DNA of 64,000 nucleotides from assembly GCA_963402885.1 (NCBI GenBank), contig OY727102.1, positions 20,212,001 through 20,276,000 on the forward strand, in the 5' to 3' direction. A model generated the notes under the pieces. It searched no databases. It was not told the origin of the DNA and saw only the letters and a list, made by a program, of their open reading frames with translations. The stretch comes from Antedon bifida (taxonomy: Eukaryota; Echinodermata; Crinoidea; Comatulida; Antedonidae). How positions within the stretch are numbered: the stretch's first letter is position 1; each line of letters begins with the position of its first letter. Below, piece after piece: positions 50,201 to 58,346 of the stretch. The position numbers and the translations under genes were made by a program.

Positions 50201-53200
50201 TATCTAAAAGTATCTGTAGCGTTATATGGCAAATGTAATTTTTAAGCGCTCGGACACTAGATCTTTCAGTTCTGTTCAGTTGCTCAAAAGTCAACTCAAG
50301 TGTTCTTGAGCAAAGTTCCTTCAGTTGAATGTTGTTGCTTTCAGTCGGCATAAGCCTGAGTGAAAATGATCTACTTTTAAAATAATAAGCAGCTTTACTG
50401 AGGTCTCAATCGTATAGCGTCATTGTTTTTCCAGAACAACAAAAAATGCAATGAAACATAATATAAGAAGTACAATATAGTTTTAGAAGGAACAATTACA
50501 GCTTTAATGATACAATAGAGGCTAATCAAATACTGTTGTTTATGTAGTATAACAGGGTATAGTGTATGTTGTATTATGGTTACTGTACAATGTTTTTTTG
50601 TAATTATGGTCTCATAAAACATATTAATATATTATATTAGTATATTAATAACTGTGATATTGCTAAATAATAACAATACGATATGGATCACTTGGTAATA
50701 TGTATGTACTTTAACACTTTAGTAAATAAATTTACCTAAAGTCTTAATATTGAATATTGCATAATTGATGAACAGGCCGTAATGGAAGCAGTAGGGCTAC
50801 CGGTATAGCGTGCCACCATGCGTATATAATTAGGTTTGTGAGATAGGTATGATTGGACTATAAATAATGTACAGAAATACGCCGTGCATACCTAATCAAC
50901 ATGCCATGCTGAAATATCAATAATTTCTTATCTTGGTCATCTGATGTTGTATTCATACTTCTATTTGTGCCACTCTGGGTTTGGTGAATACTCTGGATTA
51001 TAAACAATAACGGAATTTACAAATGTAGTTAAATTCTTGACCAATAGTTTGATATTAGAAGAAGTTATGTTAAGGTATGTTTACCATTAATGTTACATAT
51101 CTGTTTTCATTATTATGTTATGATAATATACTTTATGTACATAAGTATAATGATGTATATTGTTATTTTATAATCCAATGTTAATCTCTTATCTATGGCA
51201 ATGTTATTTAGGATTTACTAATTTAGATTTAGATTTAGATTTAGATTTAGATTTAGACCTACAAATCATGGAGGAATTGAAGCTAACAAGTAGAATATGT
51301 GGCAGATTATACTAAATCCCATTTAACTTCTCATATATATTTTGCATATCATATTTTGTTATTATATTAGCATTGCTAATATTTTTCATTAAGAGGTGAC
51401 AGGTCATGTATTTGTTTCAGTATTATTGAAATTTAATATTGTACTTCTAATATTATGCAAATTTTAAATAATAAACATGATATATGAACATAATTTCCTA
51501 CTATTATTGTCGTAAATGAAATAAAATAAATAGAATAAAAGTAGTATTACAGTGATGTATAGTCACAAGAAATAAAGTGGTGCAGTTTTCGCAAGAAAAG
51601 GGAACAATCTCAGTTCAAGCCACTGGGTTGTCATTGCAAATATAACTCTTATTGGTGTATTTTTTTATTTCTTTTTTTTTCGATTTCTCCAAAAGAAGCC
51701 TATACTCTTTTGAATACAATCCCGGTGTTTTACAGTATGATTTTGATATTATTAGTGATTACCATTTGCTTGCTGTCCAGATTTTGCCATAAATGTTATA
51801 GTAAACGTCTATGAATATTTCTCATGCAACCAGCGATAAGGCAAATATCATGTGTGTTTCTCTTAAAAGGTCAAATCAAATGGTATGATTCCATTGGGAT
51901 GTACATATTCCTGAGTTTAGGGCCTGATTCTGCTACAAAGAAAAGCACTATTTAAACGTAAATATCAGTTATAATCATTAGAGTACAATACACGTACAGC
52001 ATAAATAAGCCATACGCCGTAACTTTATTCCTATATACCATTTACTATTATTTACTAACTTGATTTTAGTTACTTTTTGTTTCTGTTCAGGCACTTTCAA
52101 CACAAGCTTTTGCTTTTTTGAAATTGTGCCTCCTTCATAATATTGTTTTATTCATTTTAAATATGAGAAAAAAAAATTGTATTGTTTTAACTATCTTTCT
52201 TCTCGTTATGAATTTTGTATCGTATTATTTATTTTGTATATTATGAAGGAAATAAATGTTATTATGAAATGAAATGAAAACATACCCTAAGTGTTCTATC
52301 ATAAGCCTGTAGCCTGCCTTATGCCGTACATGTGAACATACCCTAAGTATATACAACCTACCACAAGCCTGTAGCCCTAAGAGGGGAATCAATCTCCATG
52401 ATCTTGTTTCATTTTCTGTTTACCATCACTTCCAATTCAAGACTCTAGAAAAGGGCACTTCAGCCATACTTAACAAAATGTTAAGTACTGGTCCTTTTGT
52501 TTTACATTCTTTATAAAAAAAGTTTTCAGATATATTCTGAAGTATGTTTCTCCTTATACTAATAAATATAGACACAATTATACATATATATTTATACTGA
52601 CCAACTTTACATCTTGTGGCCAAATGGCCAAGTGCCTGTAAAAACATGTCAAAAATATTGCATACAAATGTGTAAGAATTAAAGGCAGCATTAAGAATTA
52701 TGTAAAAATAGAAAGCTAAAAAACCAAAGAAACAGGCAAAAAAAAAACACATCAAAAGTCAAAAAAGGCAAGAGCAGTCGCAAGTCAGCATGGAAGATAA
52801 AAATGGATCAAAATGTAGTAAATTGATGAAAAATGGTATGTGACTTTTAAAAAATCTAGTTGTTTTAGTGGCTTGGGTAATTTTGTTTTTATTTCTTAAA
52901 TTCGGACTGTAACAGCCAAGTCTAGTCAGTGGAATAATATCAGCAGTCTGTTTAAAAAAGAAACCCTTTTTTATCAAAAATTTTCATATTATGATACTCT
53001 GCTTTTTACTAGATATTAGATACTGTATCGTTAATTTCCAAGATTAATATAATAGTACATATAAACAGGTGATTATAATGCCATACTTAACTGGTTCAAT
53101 GATTACTTCAATTTGTATCCTGATTTTAAATTTTAATACCAATTTCAGAAAATATTATGCAGTTTTTACATGAATGACATGCAATCGAAAAATGCATGTT

Positions 53201-56200
53201 TTAAAGTATACAATACAATAAATTCAAATATTAATGTTTTGGTTTTTTGATAGGGTTCTACCCAATCACAAGTATAAGGGTATGTTCAGATCCATGGAGT
53301 TATGCTTTCGTATCGCAAGCAATGTCATATTATAATTAGCGTCGTAACAGCAAAGTGTTCAGATTTGCCTACCTAGGCTTTCATTTAAAAACTGAATTGT
53401 CACCGATTTTGGTGAACATCTGGTATGCAAGAATAAATTTGATTGGTTAGAGGTCAAAATCGTTAATGCATGACTTTCGTATCGTAAGCAGAGTTCACTA
53501 ATCCTGTACCTTGAGCTGTCGTAACGAACGAAAGATCAATGTCGTACGAGGTGGCTTCCACTAATCTTTTCCTGGTTCAGACCTGGAGTTGTACGCCGTG
53601 TACAATACAATAGGTCTGAACAGGCCCTAAATACCCACCATGTATAACCTTTCTAGTCATTCCTGTCATGTTTTTCCCCATGTGTATGGATACGTGCAAT
53701 AGAACAATGTCTGATAATTGTACAAACTCCCTGTATGATATAGATAGTAGATCAATCAGGATGTTCTGCAAAAGTTTTTACCAGTTTCAGAATAATTTTT
53801 TTTTAAATGCCAGTACCATATCTTTAATAAATTTGCTATTAATAATTTCTATAAAAAAAGTTTCTGTTTTCCATCACTCTTTAAACATATTAATATAAAA
53901 TCCTTACTTTTGTGAGTCCTCTGTAAATTCTAATAAATGTTTTCCAAGAAAAGTGACATTGTCTCTTTAATTTTCTAATAAACTCTACCTATATATTCCA
54001 TTTGATTAATGAGTTTTGGTTTGTAGAGAATGTAGTTAGAATCAAGTTTAAATGTGAGAACTTGATCAATACTATTCTCTATTGTCTTTTGGCAGCTTAC
54101 TTACTATCTGTAACCTTAATGATGCAACTTAAACAAGCTTAAGCCTAATGCCTGCTCTAATGTTTCCCAACATCTGTTCTAGAGTTTCTCCATGCCTGGC
54201 AAAGTTTTCATCTTTACGTTTTACGAAAGATATCGCTTTTCATAATTCAAAACAAAAGCCTATGTTACTATAGATTGGAATTGGATTTAGTTTCATAGGT
54301 GTTGAAAGTTAAGTTTTTGTATCATTTGAAGTTTAATGGTGCTAATTTCTTGTTGATTTACGCCAAAATAGATTTGATAAAATCTGTGTCATCAAGACAT
54401 GATGCTTTTAAATTGAGTTTAAACTTGCTTTGCATCTTGTAATAGTTTAATGTTTCTGTATCACCTGTTTCATATTGATATATCAGGTAGAAATTGTATA
54501 TCTTCCATAAATGTTTAACAACTATCCAAGTGGTCACATATCAATAATTTACAACTAAATCTCTTATTTACTGTACGATATGAATTATGACATCCTTAAG
54601 TTTCTAAATTATTTTATGAACTTGCAAAACATTGTTATTTAGAGTAGACAATGTTTGACAATATCTAAATTTTGTTTATATTGACTATTTCAGATTGCTA
54701 AAAATCAAAATTTGAATGCAATACAAATTTGTTTATTATTTTCTTTTTCATTATCATTTATGCAAGTTTTGGTTTGTGCCATATATCGTTACTTCTTCCT
54801 TTCACGTTCCTGTTGCATTCATCCATGTATCACCAGGCAGGTGTGCTTTCTTTTAACACAATCAGTTTCCACACCATTAACTTATTGTGATCTTCTGCTT
54901 CTCATCAGTGGTGCCATCAACTGGTACAACAACCAAGATTGGAATGTGCAACTATCTTTTAGCGACATAGTCTTTCATTTGTTGATGATCTTCTTTGTTG
55001 ATAACACTTACCAGTACCTCCATCTTCTAAATTCTTTAGTTTGACTAAATCAAATCAAAAAGTTTCTTTCACATATCTTTGTGTTCCATTTGTAACTTTT
55101 TAACAACAATCCTTGTCAACTAATAAAACTATGGAAAAAGTAGTTAAAGTCAATTTTCTAATGCGATTTTCAAGTGATATCTTTTGTTCCATTTGGTATT
55201 TTTCGAACAACATGAACTCCTTTCGACCAATAAAGTTCAAATGTGGAAACATAGTTATATAAATAAAATTGTCTAAATGTGGTTCTTTCAATGTTTCTGG
55301 ATCTACATTAGTCTTAGTTGGAGTAGCCGTATCTTCTTGACTATTAATCTTGGAGGTTTCTACAGTATTGTGGATTTTTAAAACTTTATAAAGCTATTTA
55401 GTTATGAAAAAAACCTTTTTCAAGTTTTTCTTGTTATGTCACAATGTTTTAAATGATATTTCTTATTCAGTTCAATCCATTTGACTCAGTGCCATAGCAT
55501 AGTGAATCAGTCTTAAACAATGTTTGTTAGCTTGCGCATTTGAATTTGTTTTCTCTTTAATTTGCTTTGTTGCAAACAGACGTCATTTTGACCGCCTCGT
55601 TGCCAGTCTAAGCCTAGTGATAAAATAATTTTTTAATAGTGAATAATCGATTAATATTGATGATCACTTCTGAAACTAATCACCAACAGATTACTAAAAT
55701 ATGTATTCATTAAAGTAAAATCTACATACTAAAATTAAATATTTAATTGGTTACTGTAAATGTCGTTTCTATAGAGAGGTAATTACATCTTATTTGACAA
55801 GTAAACCTTTTTATAGATTACAACATGCATGCTATTTTTGTTATCAATGTATAATAAGTTTTTATTCATGACACAAAATCTTAGGATAGAAGTAGGACAA
55901 GAAAAGGTTATTACTAATAATAGATGTTGATTAGACTTGCAGGATATTCTGATAATAGGCACTTTTCAGAGTCCTGTTTGTGTTTGTGTTGCTACCTACC
56001 TCTTATTGACATCATTACAATTTGAATTAAAATACTTTATTTGTAAAAGTATCAAGATTGTTTTTAATACTATCTTGTCTATTATCTTCATATTATGGCC
56101 TGTTTGTATTGAAAACCTGAGCAAGGAAAAGTTAAATTGAGACTTGAGAATTGAGCCAGATGAAAATGTTTTAAGTAGTTTTTAAAGAATGAATATTTGT

Positions 56201-56980
56201 TTTTTCCCTATGTTCAGTATTTCAACACATCAAACAGTAAAGCACATGTTTTCAGTGTGGAATAATACAGTTTTATTTATTGAATTGTATCCTTTGCTGT
56301 AGACCTACAGTAATCAATGAACATGTATGTTATTGAACACATCTTTAATGTTTATTCTTTTCTTTATTGTTATACAAACACAAAGAAACAATATATTTGA
56401 ATGTAAATTAGAATGTTATGTGAGATGTTTACAGTTTTGCTATATCCACTTTTTGTTGCTTTTTTGTTTTATAGATTTTATGAGTGGGTTTGGTTTTAGT
56501 GAAGGTATACAAATAATGAGTTTTTTTATTTTTTATATCTTAGTTAAAATGCTTGATTAGAATTTCTAACTATTACTTTTTAATTTAGTATTTAACTTTT
56601 CTGGCATTCTTTTTATTTTCTTTTGGAATAAAGGTTCTTTTTCATCATTTCCTTTTTTTTAAAAGTAGGAGTCTAAAAGTAGTTTGATTCAAAATTAATA
56701 TTTCACCAACATTTCTCATTTGAACTGCCTGTCTTTTAACCCATCTTCCACTAGTATGAAGCAATGTTTCTAAAACTTATTTTTTTTGCATTTCTATTTT
56801 TGTTTCTCTCCTTTGGCACATTAATTGTATAAATAAATGAAATTCAAAGTTATTATCATTATTCCTGTTTATTTTTTCAGATAAATTCCATTCCTATGTA
56901 ACACTTAAGTTAGAAAATGTCAAGTCTACCACCGTTACTTTCCGAGGAAACAACCCGTCATGGGATCAAGATTTTATGTT
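26289..56980 (+). CDS. UNC13: UNC13 (Munc13), N-terminal C2 domain, 5' part (3 exons)
   Basis: Exons: 26289-26310 (ATG, 22 nt), 39422-39451 (30 nt), 56881-56980 (100 nt, donor at 56981). Spliced frame: MALLSVR | [10 protein letters not shown] | [19 protein letters not shown] and on to [11 protein letters not shown]. This closely matches the start of vertebrate Munc13-1/-2 (a first C2 domain that begins right after the initiator segment, with KSTT and PSWxQDFMF). Family role: presynaptic priming factor at active zones; the N-terminal C2A domain of the long isoforms binds RIM. The exons are tiny and split by introns of 13.1 and 17.4 kb. A third intron starts at 56981 and fills the rest of the window. 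The rest of the protein (MUN domain, C1, C2B) lies outside. Intron 2 houses an intact Gypsy element in antisense orientation. Confidence 0.93.
26311..28290 (+). other. UNC13 intron 1, first part
   Basis: AT-rich intronic sequence. Short open frames around 27070-27370 and 27510-27970 have no recognisable similarity and no exon-like boundaries. I see nothing else supportable here. Confidence 0.5.
28291..28330 (+). mobile_element. MITE, copy 6 (solitary terminus)
   Basis: AAGCTCTGTCTACACTATCA followed by AACTTTATGTGACAAACAA, i.e. one intact terminal repeat of the family and nothing more. Confidence 0.7.
29583..29730 (-). mobile_element. MITE, copy 7
   Basis: The left terminus has lost five bases (AAGCTACACTATCAAACT). 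The interior has TGTGATGTGCCCATATATGG and the inverted CCATATTTGGGCACATCACA. The right end GTTTGATAGTGTAGAG decays. Both arms still pair over most of their length. Confidence 0.8.
30884..31274 (+). repeat. 204-bp tandem duplication of a SINE-like segment
   Basis: Two units (about 30884-31069 and 31088-31274) both read AGGCAAGATGCTTCATTCTC, TCGTCCTTCAGATGGGATGT, GGAAAAACTGTTTACAATGT. The 'GGCAAGATGCTTC...TCGTCCTTC(A/G)GATGGGATGTAAAG' core is a common SINE-body motif in marine invertebrates (from memory). The two units differ by a few substitutions, so the duplication is moderately old. Confidence 0.75.
32905..33105 (+). repeat. 67-bp minisatellite, locus 2 (three units)
   Basis: GACAATGCTGTGGGTATCA starts at 32908, 32972 and 33039 (steps of 64 and 67). 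Each unit continues with CAATGGAGATACAAATAAAA. The same unit is found twice at 1394-1530, with matching flanks on both sides. Confidence 0.8.
33475..33812 (+). repeat. 135-140 bp imperfect triplicate repeat
   Basis: TTGTCACATGTTTAG at about 33481 and 33616, and the diverged TTGTCAAATGCTTTTAG at about 33757. Each is followed by GACAGAAATATTTGAGTC or a close variant; the first two also share GGAACATGTAGGCTAAGA. The third unit is shortened. Confidence 0.7.
33877..34490. mobile_element. foldback element (0.61 kb) with internal tandem repeats
   Basis: The left arm from CTGATATGTTTAACACGATAA onward matches the reverse complement of the right arm (TCTTTATCGTGATAAAC... at 34461-34490). The match extends for about 120 bases with gaps: ACGATAAAGA, CTAATGAGGT, TGCA(G/A)TGACTTG and AATGCTGATTG occur in both arms in the same order. 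The centre holds two 118-bp units (34105-34222 and 34223-34330) rich in TGATCATG palindromes (ACTGATCATGATCAAA). It resembles a foldback/MITE-type transposon. No other copy was seen in the window. Confidence 0.6.
35330..35545 (+). repeat. SINE/LINE-tail family, member 1a
   Basis: GGGTTCGAGGC (B-box-like), then TTCTGGTGGTAGAAC and ATGTGCACTTTAAAGAACC TAGTACATCTTT. The latter block recurs in reverse orientation at 45660-45705 (TTCATGTGCACTTTACAGAA). Probably the body of a retroposed element. Confidence 0.5.
35640..35815 (+). repeat. SINE/LINE 3' end with terminal hairpin and AATA tail
   Basis: GTAGGGGTTACCCCGGTGTA and CTAGTACACACACACA, then a hairpin GGACCATTTTAGAGGTG / CACCTTTTGGTCC, then AATAAATAAATAAAT. 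The same order (GTTACCCCGGTGTACTAG, hairpin, AATAAATAAATA) is found in the repeat that hosts the Gypsy insertion at 40880-45740. Confidence 0.6.
36476..36617 (+). mobile_element. MITE, copy 8
   Basis: TA-flanked AAGCTCTGTCTACACTATCA start. Two 21-bp subunits (ATATGCCCAAATATGGTAGT type). The right arm is shortened by loss of the GGGCACATCAC block. End CATAAACTTTGGTAGTG...CAGAGCT. Confidence 0.85.
36916..37064 (+). repeat. duplicated stem-loop (two units, about 90-bp period)
   Basis: Each unit has GGATTTGGTCAAA(A/C)C on the left and AGTTTGACCAACAATGTCCA on the right, which pair to form a stem with the AGCCACTT spacer. Units lie at 36916-36980 and 37006-37064. Each is followed by a TGACATACAATT copy. 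Confidence 0.65.
38255..38345 (+). repeat. SINE-like tail with (ATT)n
   Basis: GGTTCGAGACTTGTGG...GTAGCGCTTTAGAGAAAAT then AAGCGATATACAAAAGAC and an ATT run. A GCG-(C/A)TATA(C/T)AA tail with a trinucleotide run is the usual 3' end of several SINE/CR1 families. Confidence 0.4.
39174..39357 (+). mobile_element. TA-flanked MITE, copy 9 (complete), next to UNC13 exon 2
   Basis: Both termini are intact and flanked by TA (39172-39173 and 39358-39359). The interior has three or four ATGCCCAAATATGGT-type subunits. The right arm CCATATATAGGCACATCACA pairs with the left GTGTGCCCAAATATGG. It ends 64 bp before the 30-nt exon 39422-39451, so it lies very close to the acceptor region. Confidence 0.92.
40880..40911 (-). 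repeat. 3' tail of the repeat hosting the Gypsy insertion (left remnant)
   Basis: On the minus strand CCCAGTATAAAGAATAAATA continues the repeat that resumes at 45548. CTGGG at 40907-40911 is one copy of the target duplication. Confidence 0.6.
40912..41113 (-). repeat. 3' LTR of the Gypsy element
   Basis: 202 bp, identical by eye to 45346-45547. Read in element orientation it has a TATA-like CTCTATATAGATAG and then AATAAA followed by GCCCCGGATGCGGGG, a small hairpin. This gives promoter and polyadenylation signals in the usual order. Confidence 0.96.
41114..41126 (-). other. polypurine tract of the Gypsy element
   Basis: In element orientation AAGAAGGAAGGGA abuts the 3' LTR start TGTCATATAC. 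This is the expected priming site for plus-strand DNA synthesis. Confidence 0.9.
41317..45303 (-). CDS. Gypsy gag-pol polyprotein (1328 aa, uninterrupted)
   Basis: ATG at 45303-45301, stop at 41319-41317. Gag with two CCHC zinc knuckles at about residues 210-247: CWKCGREGH has an H-X6-C spacing, [14 protein letters not shown] the standard H-X4-C. Aspartic protease [12 protein letters not shown] near 335. Reverse transcriptase with YLDD near 620. RNase H with [11 protein letters not shown]. Integrase with an H-H-C-C zinc module (HEGHPG...CTQCQ) near 990, then [16 protein letters not shown] and the glutamate in NGQAERAVE as the D-D-E residues. A GPY/F-like tail ([18 protein letters not shown]). 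Gag and pol share one frame with no frameshift. Lack of any stop or shift, together with matching LTRs, suggests recent activity. Confidence 0.97.
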   Translation of the reverse strand: MAQLGILHEYVEAENWSDYVERLEQYFVANDIDNGEKKRAVLLTVCGKKTYSLMKDLLAPAKVTDKSYEDLINLITGHTEPKPNIIVSRFKFYSNHRQNKESVADYVARLRRLAEPCDFGATLEEMLRDRLVLGINDNSIQRRMLAEPDLTFKKAVDISGAILAVDKQVHDINMEAGYPSIDTSVKQIQGNPRARFKRQVKPNYGEKAKCWKCGREGHLSRDENCPAKRSKCHRCGITGHFEIVCRSKNKPPDGKKKGHTNRKVKGQLGELDVNDDYEDCCEYDYNTVALPTSRDCNDIYHELFTITNNVILSRTSTDPYQTVLNVNGINIKMEIDTGAAVSVISDHMLKQVWPNSKDRPIIKPSDAKLKTYTGEEIKVVGVCHVKVKCMEGKLVMLPLVVIPGRGSTLIGRNWLTNLQLDWGKIKQVQTKGSMLSSEIIGKYDKVFENNLGEIKGFKARLLVKEGAVPKFCKARPIPFGIKDKVEKELHRLKQEGTITPINFSEWAAPIVPVIKSDGSVRICGDYKLTINQVAKVDTYPLPLIDDLFAKLGGGKIFSKLDMSHAYQQLILSEESKQYTVINTHLGLYKYNRLPFGVSSAPGIFQRVVDSITLGLPGVVAYLDDILVSGTNQREHDMNLEGLLLKLKEVNIKLKREKCVFNSNEVEYLGFKIDAKGLHPLNTKVKAIRDAPNPTNVTELKAYLGLLNYYGRFMKDLSSLLAPLYELLNHNTEWLWSDRQENAFRISKELLTSSNVLVHYDRNKPLMLTCDASPYGVGVVLSHIIDNVEQPVAFASRRLSETESRYSQLDKEALAIIYGVKKFHKYVYGCKFMIVTDHKPLLGIFGEGKGIPQMASPRMQRWALMLSGYDYNLKFKPGEDNQNADALSRVPVGEIPKDPPIPGDIIMLLEKINNSPIKSKDVVIWTRRDPTLSKVYKYVQMGWKDNVGNDSDLLPYYRRKNELSTENGIVLWGARIVMPSAGRETMLKQLHEGHPGIARMKAVARTYVWWPNMDSQIEETVKACTQCQCHKNLPAAAPLNPWPWPEKAWSRIHIDYAGPFMNKMILVVVDAHSKWIEAVAMDTSTSQATIAKLRNMFATFGIPELLVSDNGSNFTSEEFAEFLKRNGIKHVRTAPYHPASNGQAERAVETVKEGLRKMETGNMETKLARFLFNYRNTPHTTTGETPAKLMFGRPIKTHLHLLMPNIGAQVRKGQAEQKQRHDSKAKERVFSVSENIFVRDIVKGIWLPGVITEQSGPVSYHLKLNDGRVFKRHVDHIRKRTTDEPKENERDDVLSYPFSLSNTNHETANNAPPIVRRSHRARHPPDRYQ
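45324..45342 (-). other. primer binding site, tRNA-Ser type
   Basis: In element orientation TGGCGACGAGGATGGGATT lies 3 bp after the 5' LTR. It is complementary to the 3' end of animal tRNA-Ser(GCU) as I recall it (...TCCCATCCTCGTCG plus CCA), over 19 bases. Confidence 0.8.
45346..45547 (-). repeat. 5' LTR of the Gypsy element
   Basis: 202 bp, same sequence as 40912-41113. It holds the presumed element promoter, which would transcribe leftward, antisense to UNC13. Confidence 0.96.
45548..45740 (-). repeat. host SINE/LINE-tail repeat interrupted by the Gypsy element
   Basis: On the minus strand it runs TTCATGTGCACTTTACAGAA, CCTAGTACATCTTT, GGGGTTACCCCGGTGTACTA, then TACACTGGGCCCTCTGG...AGAGGCTACCCAG (an imperfect hairpin). 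The tail continues at 40911-40880 across the insertion. It shares order and sequence with 35330-35815. Confidence 0.65.
45741..49835 (+). other. UNC13 intron 2, middle part
   Basis: AT-rich intronic sequence without recognisable exon or repeat copy. A 94-codon minus-strand open frame at 49507-49791 has a polar, protein-like composition, but no similarity is recognised and no splice signals are evident. I do not call it a gene. Confidence 0.4.
49836..50005 (+). repeat. 119-bp imperfect direct repeat
   Basis: TAATTTCTTAGAAAT(T/G)GCAA starts at 49836 and 49955. CCCCAAACACTAGAGTGTGC follows in both, with an indel between. Confidence 0.7.
51222..51258 (+). repeat. (TTTAGA)n hexanucleotide microsatellite
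   Basis: About six perfect TTTAGA units. No longer array and no telomere-associated sequence around it, so an ordinary intronic microsatellite. Confidence 0.9.
52085..52280 (+). repeat. possible non-LTR element 3' end
   Basis: CACAAGCTTTTGCTTTTTTG...GTATTATTTATTTTGTATAT, then GGAAATAAATGTTATTATGA and an ATGAA-type repeated tail. The form resembles a LINE 3' UTR with a short tandem tail. No coding part is recognised. Confidence 0.3.
53274..53630. mobile_element. putative MITE with TGTTCAGA ends
   Basis: The left end AGGGTATGTTCAGATCC and the reverse complement of the right end AGGGCCTGTTCAGACC form short inverted termini flanked by TA on both sides. Inside, TTTCGTATCG(C/T)AAGCA occurs twice, and GTTCAGA(T)CC(A)TGGAGTT occurs near both ends. 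The boundaries are plausible but this is the only copy. Confidence 0.4.
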
Positions 56981-58178
56981 GTAAGTACTGACCATTTTAA
57001 ATTTAGTAAGCTTTTGATTTGCAAAAACTGACGACCAACCTAAATCATGTCAGTCGATGTCGGTCGTCGTCTAGACCTAGAAACCATGAAACCTGTTTCA
57101 AGGTGACGAGCGAGGACAGTTTGAAAGAGAGATTCTTAAAGCTTGATTCCCACTAGTGACGCAACGCAAGGACGTAACGCAATGCAAGCAATGGGTTATT
57201 TGAACAGTGGCTTGTCATTGGTCAACTCGCCTGCATGCATGTACACACTTTATAGCTAGCTAGCATGTGGTTTGAATATTATACAATATTATTAAATTAA
57301 AGTGCTAAAGTGTAGTGATGCAGCTTTAAAATGTCTATTGTTTATTATAAAACATTCATATTAACCCCACTATATTTTGACAGCACTGAAGCAGAACAAA
57401 AGCCTTTTGAAATAAGTTTATTTTTAAATTAAAAGATGTCAATTTTGTGTTTATTTGTGATAATAGAGTCAAAGGTCCAACAGGAGTGTTAGCTGACCTT
57501 CATCAAAGAATTATTAGCAAAGACACCGTTTACAGACACTTGATTTCTGAGTTTTTATTTTCCAAAAGGGCTTTACATTATTTGTCATTCCTTACACCTA
57601 CAGAGACTCGTTATGGTTATTGAATTTACTTTAGCGTATTCTTGTCTTTCCTGTAAGTAAATAACATAGACACTGTTGAAAAGAGTGATTGATTGTGAAC
57701 CAACTCTTGAGATATGGGTATTAATCAGAATATTGTGTAAAACTGCAAGTGAAAGTTGTATAGTTTGAAGAACATAAAAAGAAAAAACTATGACAATTAT
57801 GTGTACATTGTACAATGTTGTCAAATACCTATGTACTACATCAGAAAGCCTGCATTATGATGTGGATCTGGATCTGGATCTTTATACTCCAATAAAGCAG
57901 GTAAACTGCATCACACTAGAGTTTATGACCCGACCTTTAGTTGTTGTTATGACTGGGTTGGTTGTGGGTTGTGATGTTTTCGTTGTCCGTGATAATTTCG
58001 TTGTCCATTTTCGTTGTGCGGACAAACTAGCGGATGATCCAATCCTGAGATGTACATGTTGAAGATTGTAGATATTTTTGTTTCCCTGAGGGCAACTACT
58101 GTCAAAGATTATCCTCTCTTGGTGGCCAAAACGTTTCCATTAATTTTTAATGTTGGACAAATGTTAAACATTTTTTTA
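56981..58178 (+). other. UNC13 intron 3, first part
   Basis: No next UNC13 exon is recognisable before the window end. The segment at about 57150-57230 has CACTAGTGACGCAACGCAAG and GTAACGCAATGCAAGCAATG, motifs shared with about 20115-20140 and 23421, probably pieces of one dispersed repeat. A (GGATCT)n microsatellite lies at about 57863-57880 and TTTCGTTGTCC repeats at about 57975-58020. Confidence 0.4.
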
Positions 58179-58346
58179 AAGCTCTGTCTACACTATAAAA
58201 CTAGTTTGACAAATATGGTAGTGATATGCCCAAATATGGTAGTGATATGCCCAAATATGGTAGTGATATGACATAATTATGTCCATATATGGGCACATCA
58301 CTCATCATTTTTTGTCACATGAAGTTTGATAGTGTAAACAGAGCTT
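58179..58346 (+). mobile_element. TA-flanked MITE, copy 10 (complete)
   Basis: 168 bp, TA on both sides (58177-58178 and 58347-58348). The termini AAGCTCTGTCTACACTATAA and its complement pair. Three perfect 21-bp ATATGCCCAAATATGGTAGTG-type units follow. TTATGTCCATATATGGGCAC gives the inverted counterpart. Confidence 0.92.

Noticed and set aside
51222..51258. Interstitial telomere repeat
   Set aside because: The unit is TTTAGA, not the animal TTAGGG, and only about six copies are present.
54712..55044. 110-codon plus-strand open frame in UNC13 intron 2
   Set aside because: Hydrophobic AT-rich reading frame without similarity or splice context; chance frames of this size are expected in 64 kb.
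57380..57530. Possible next UNC13 exon (GAAATAAGTTTATT / AGTCAAAGGTCCAACAGG)
   Set aside because: Translation does not resemble the FEINRL-type continuation of the C2 domain, and the flanking splice signals are poor.
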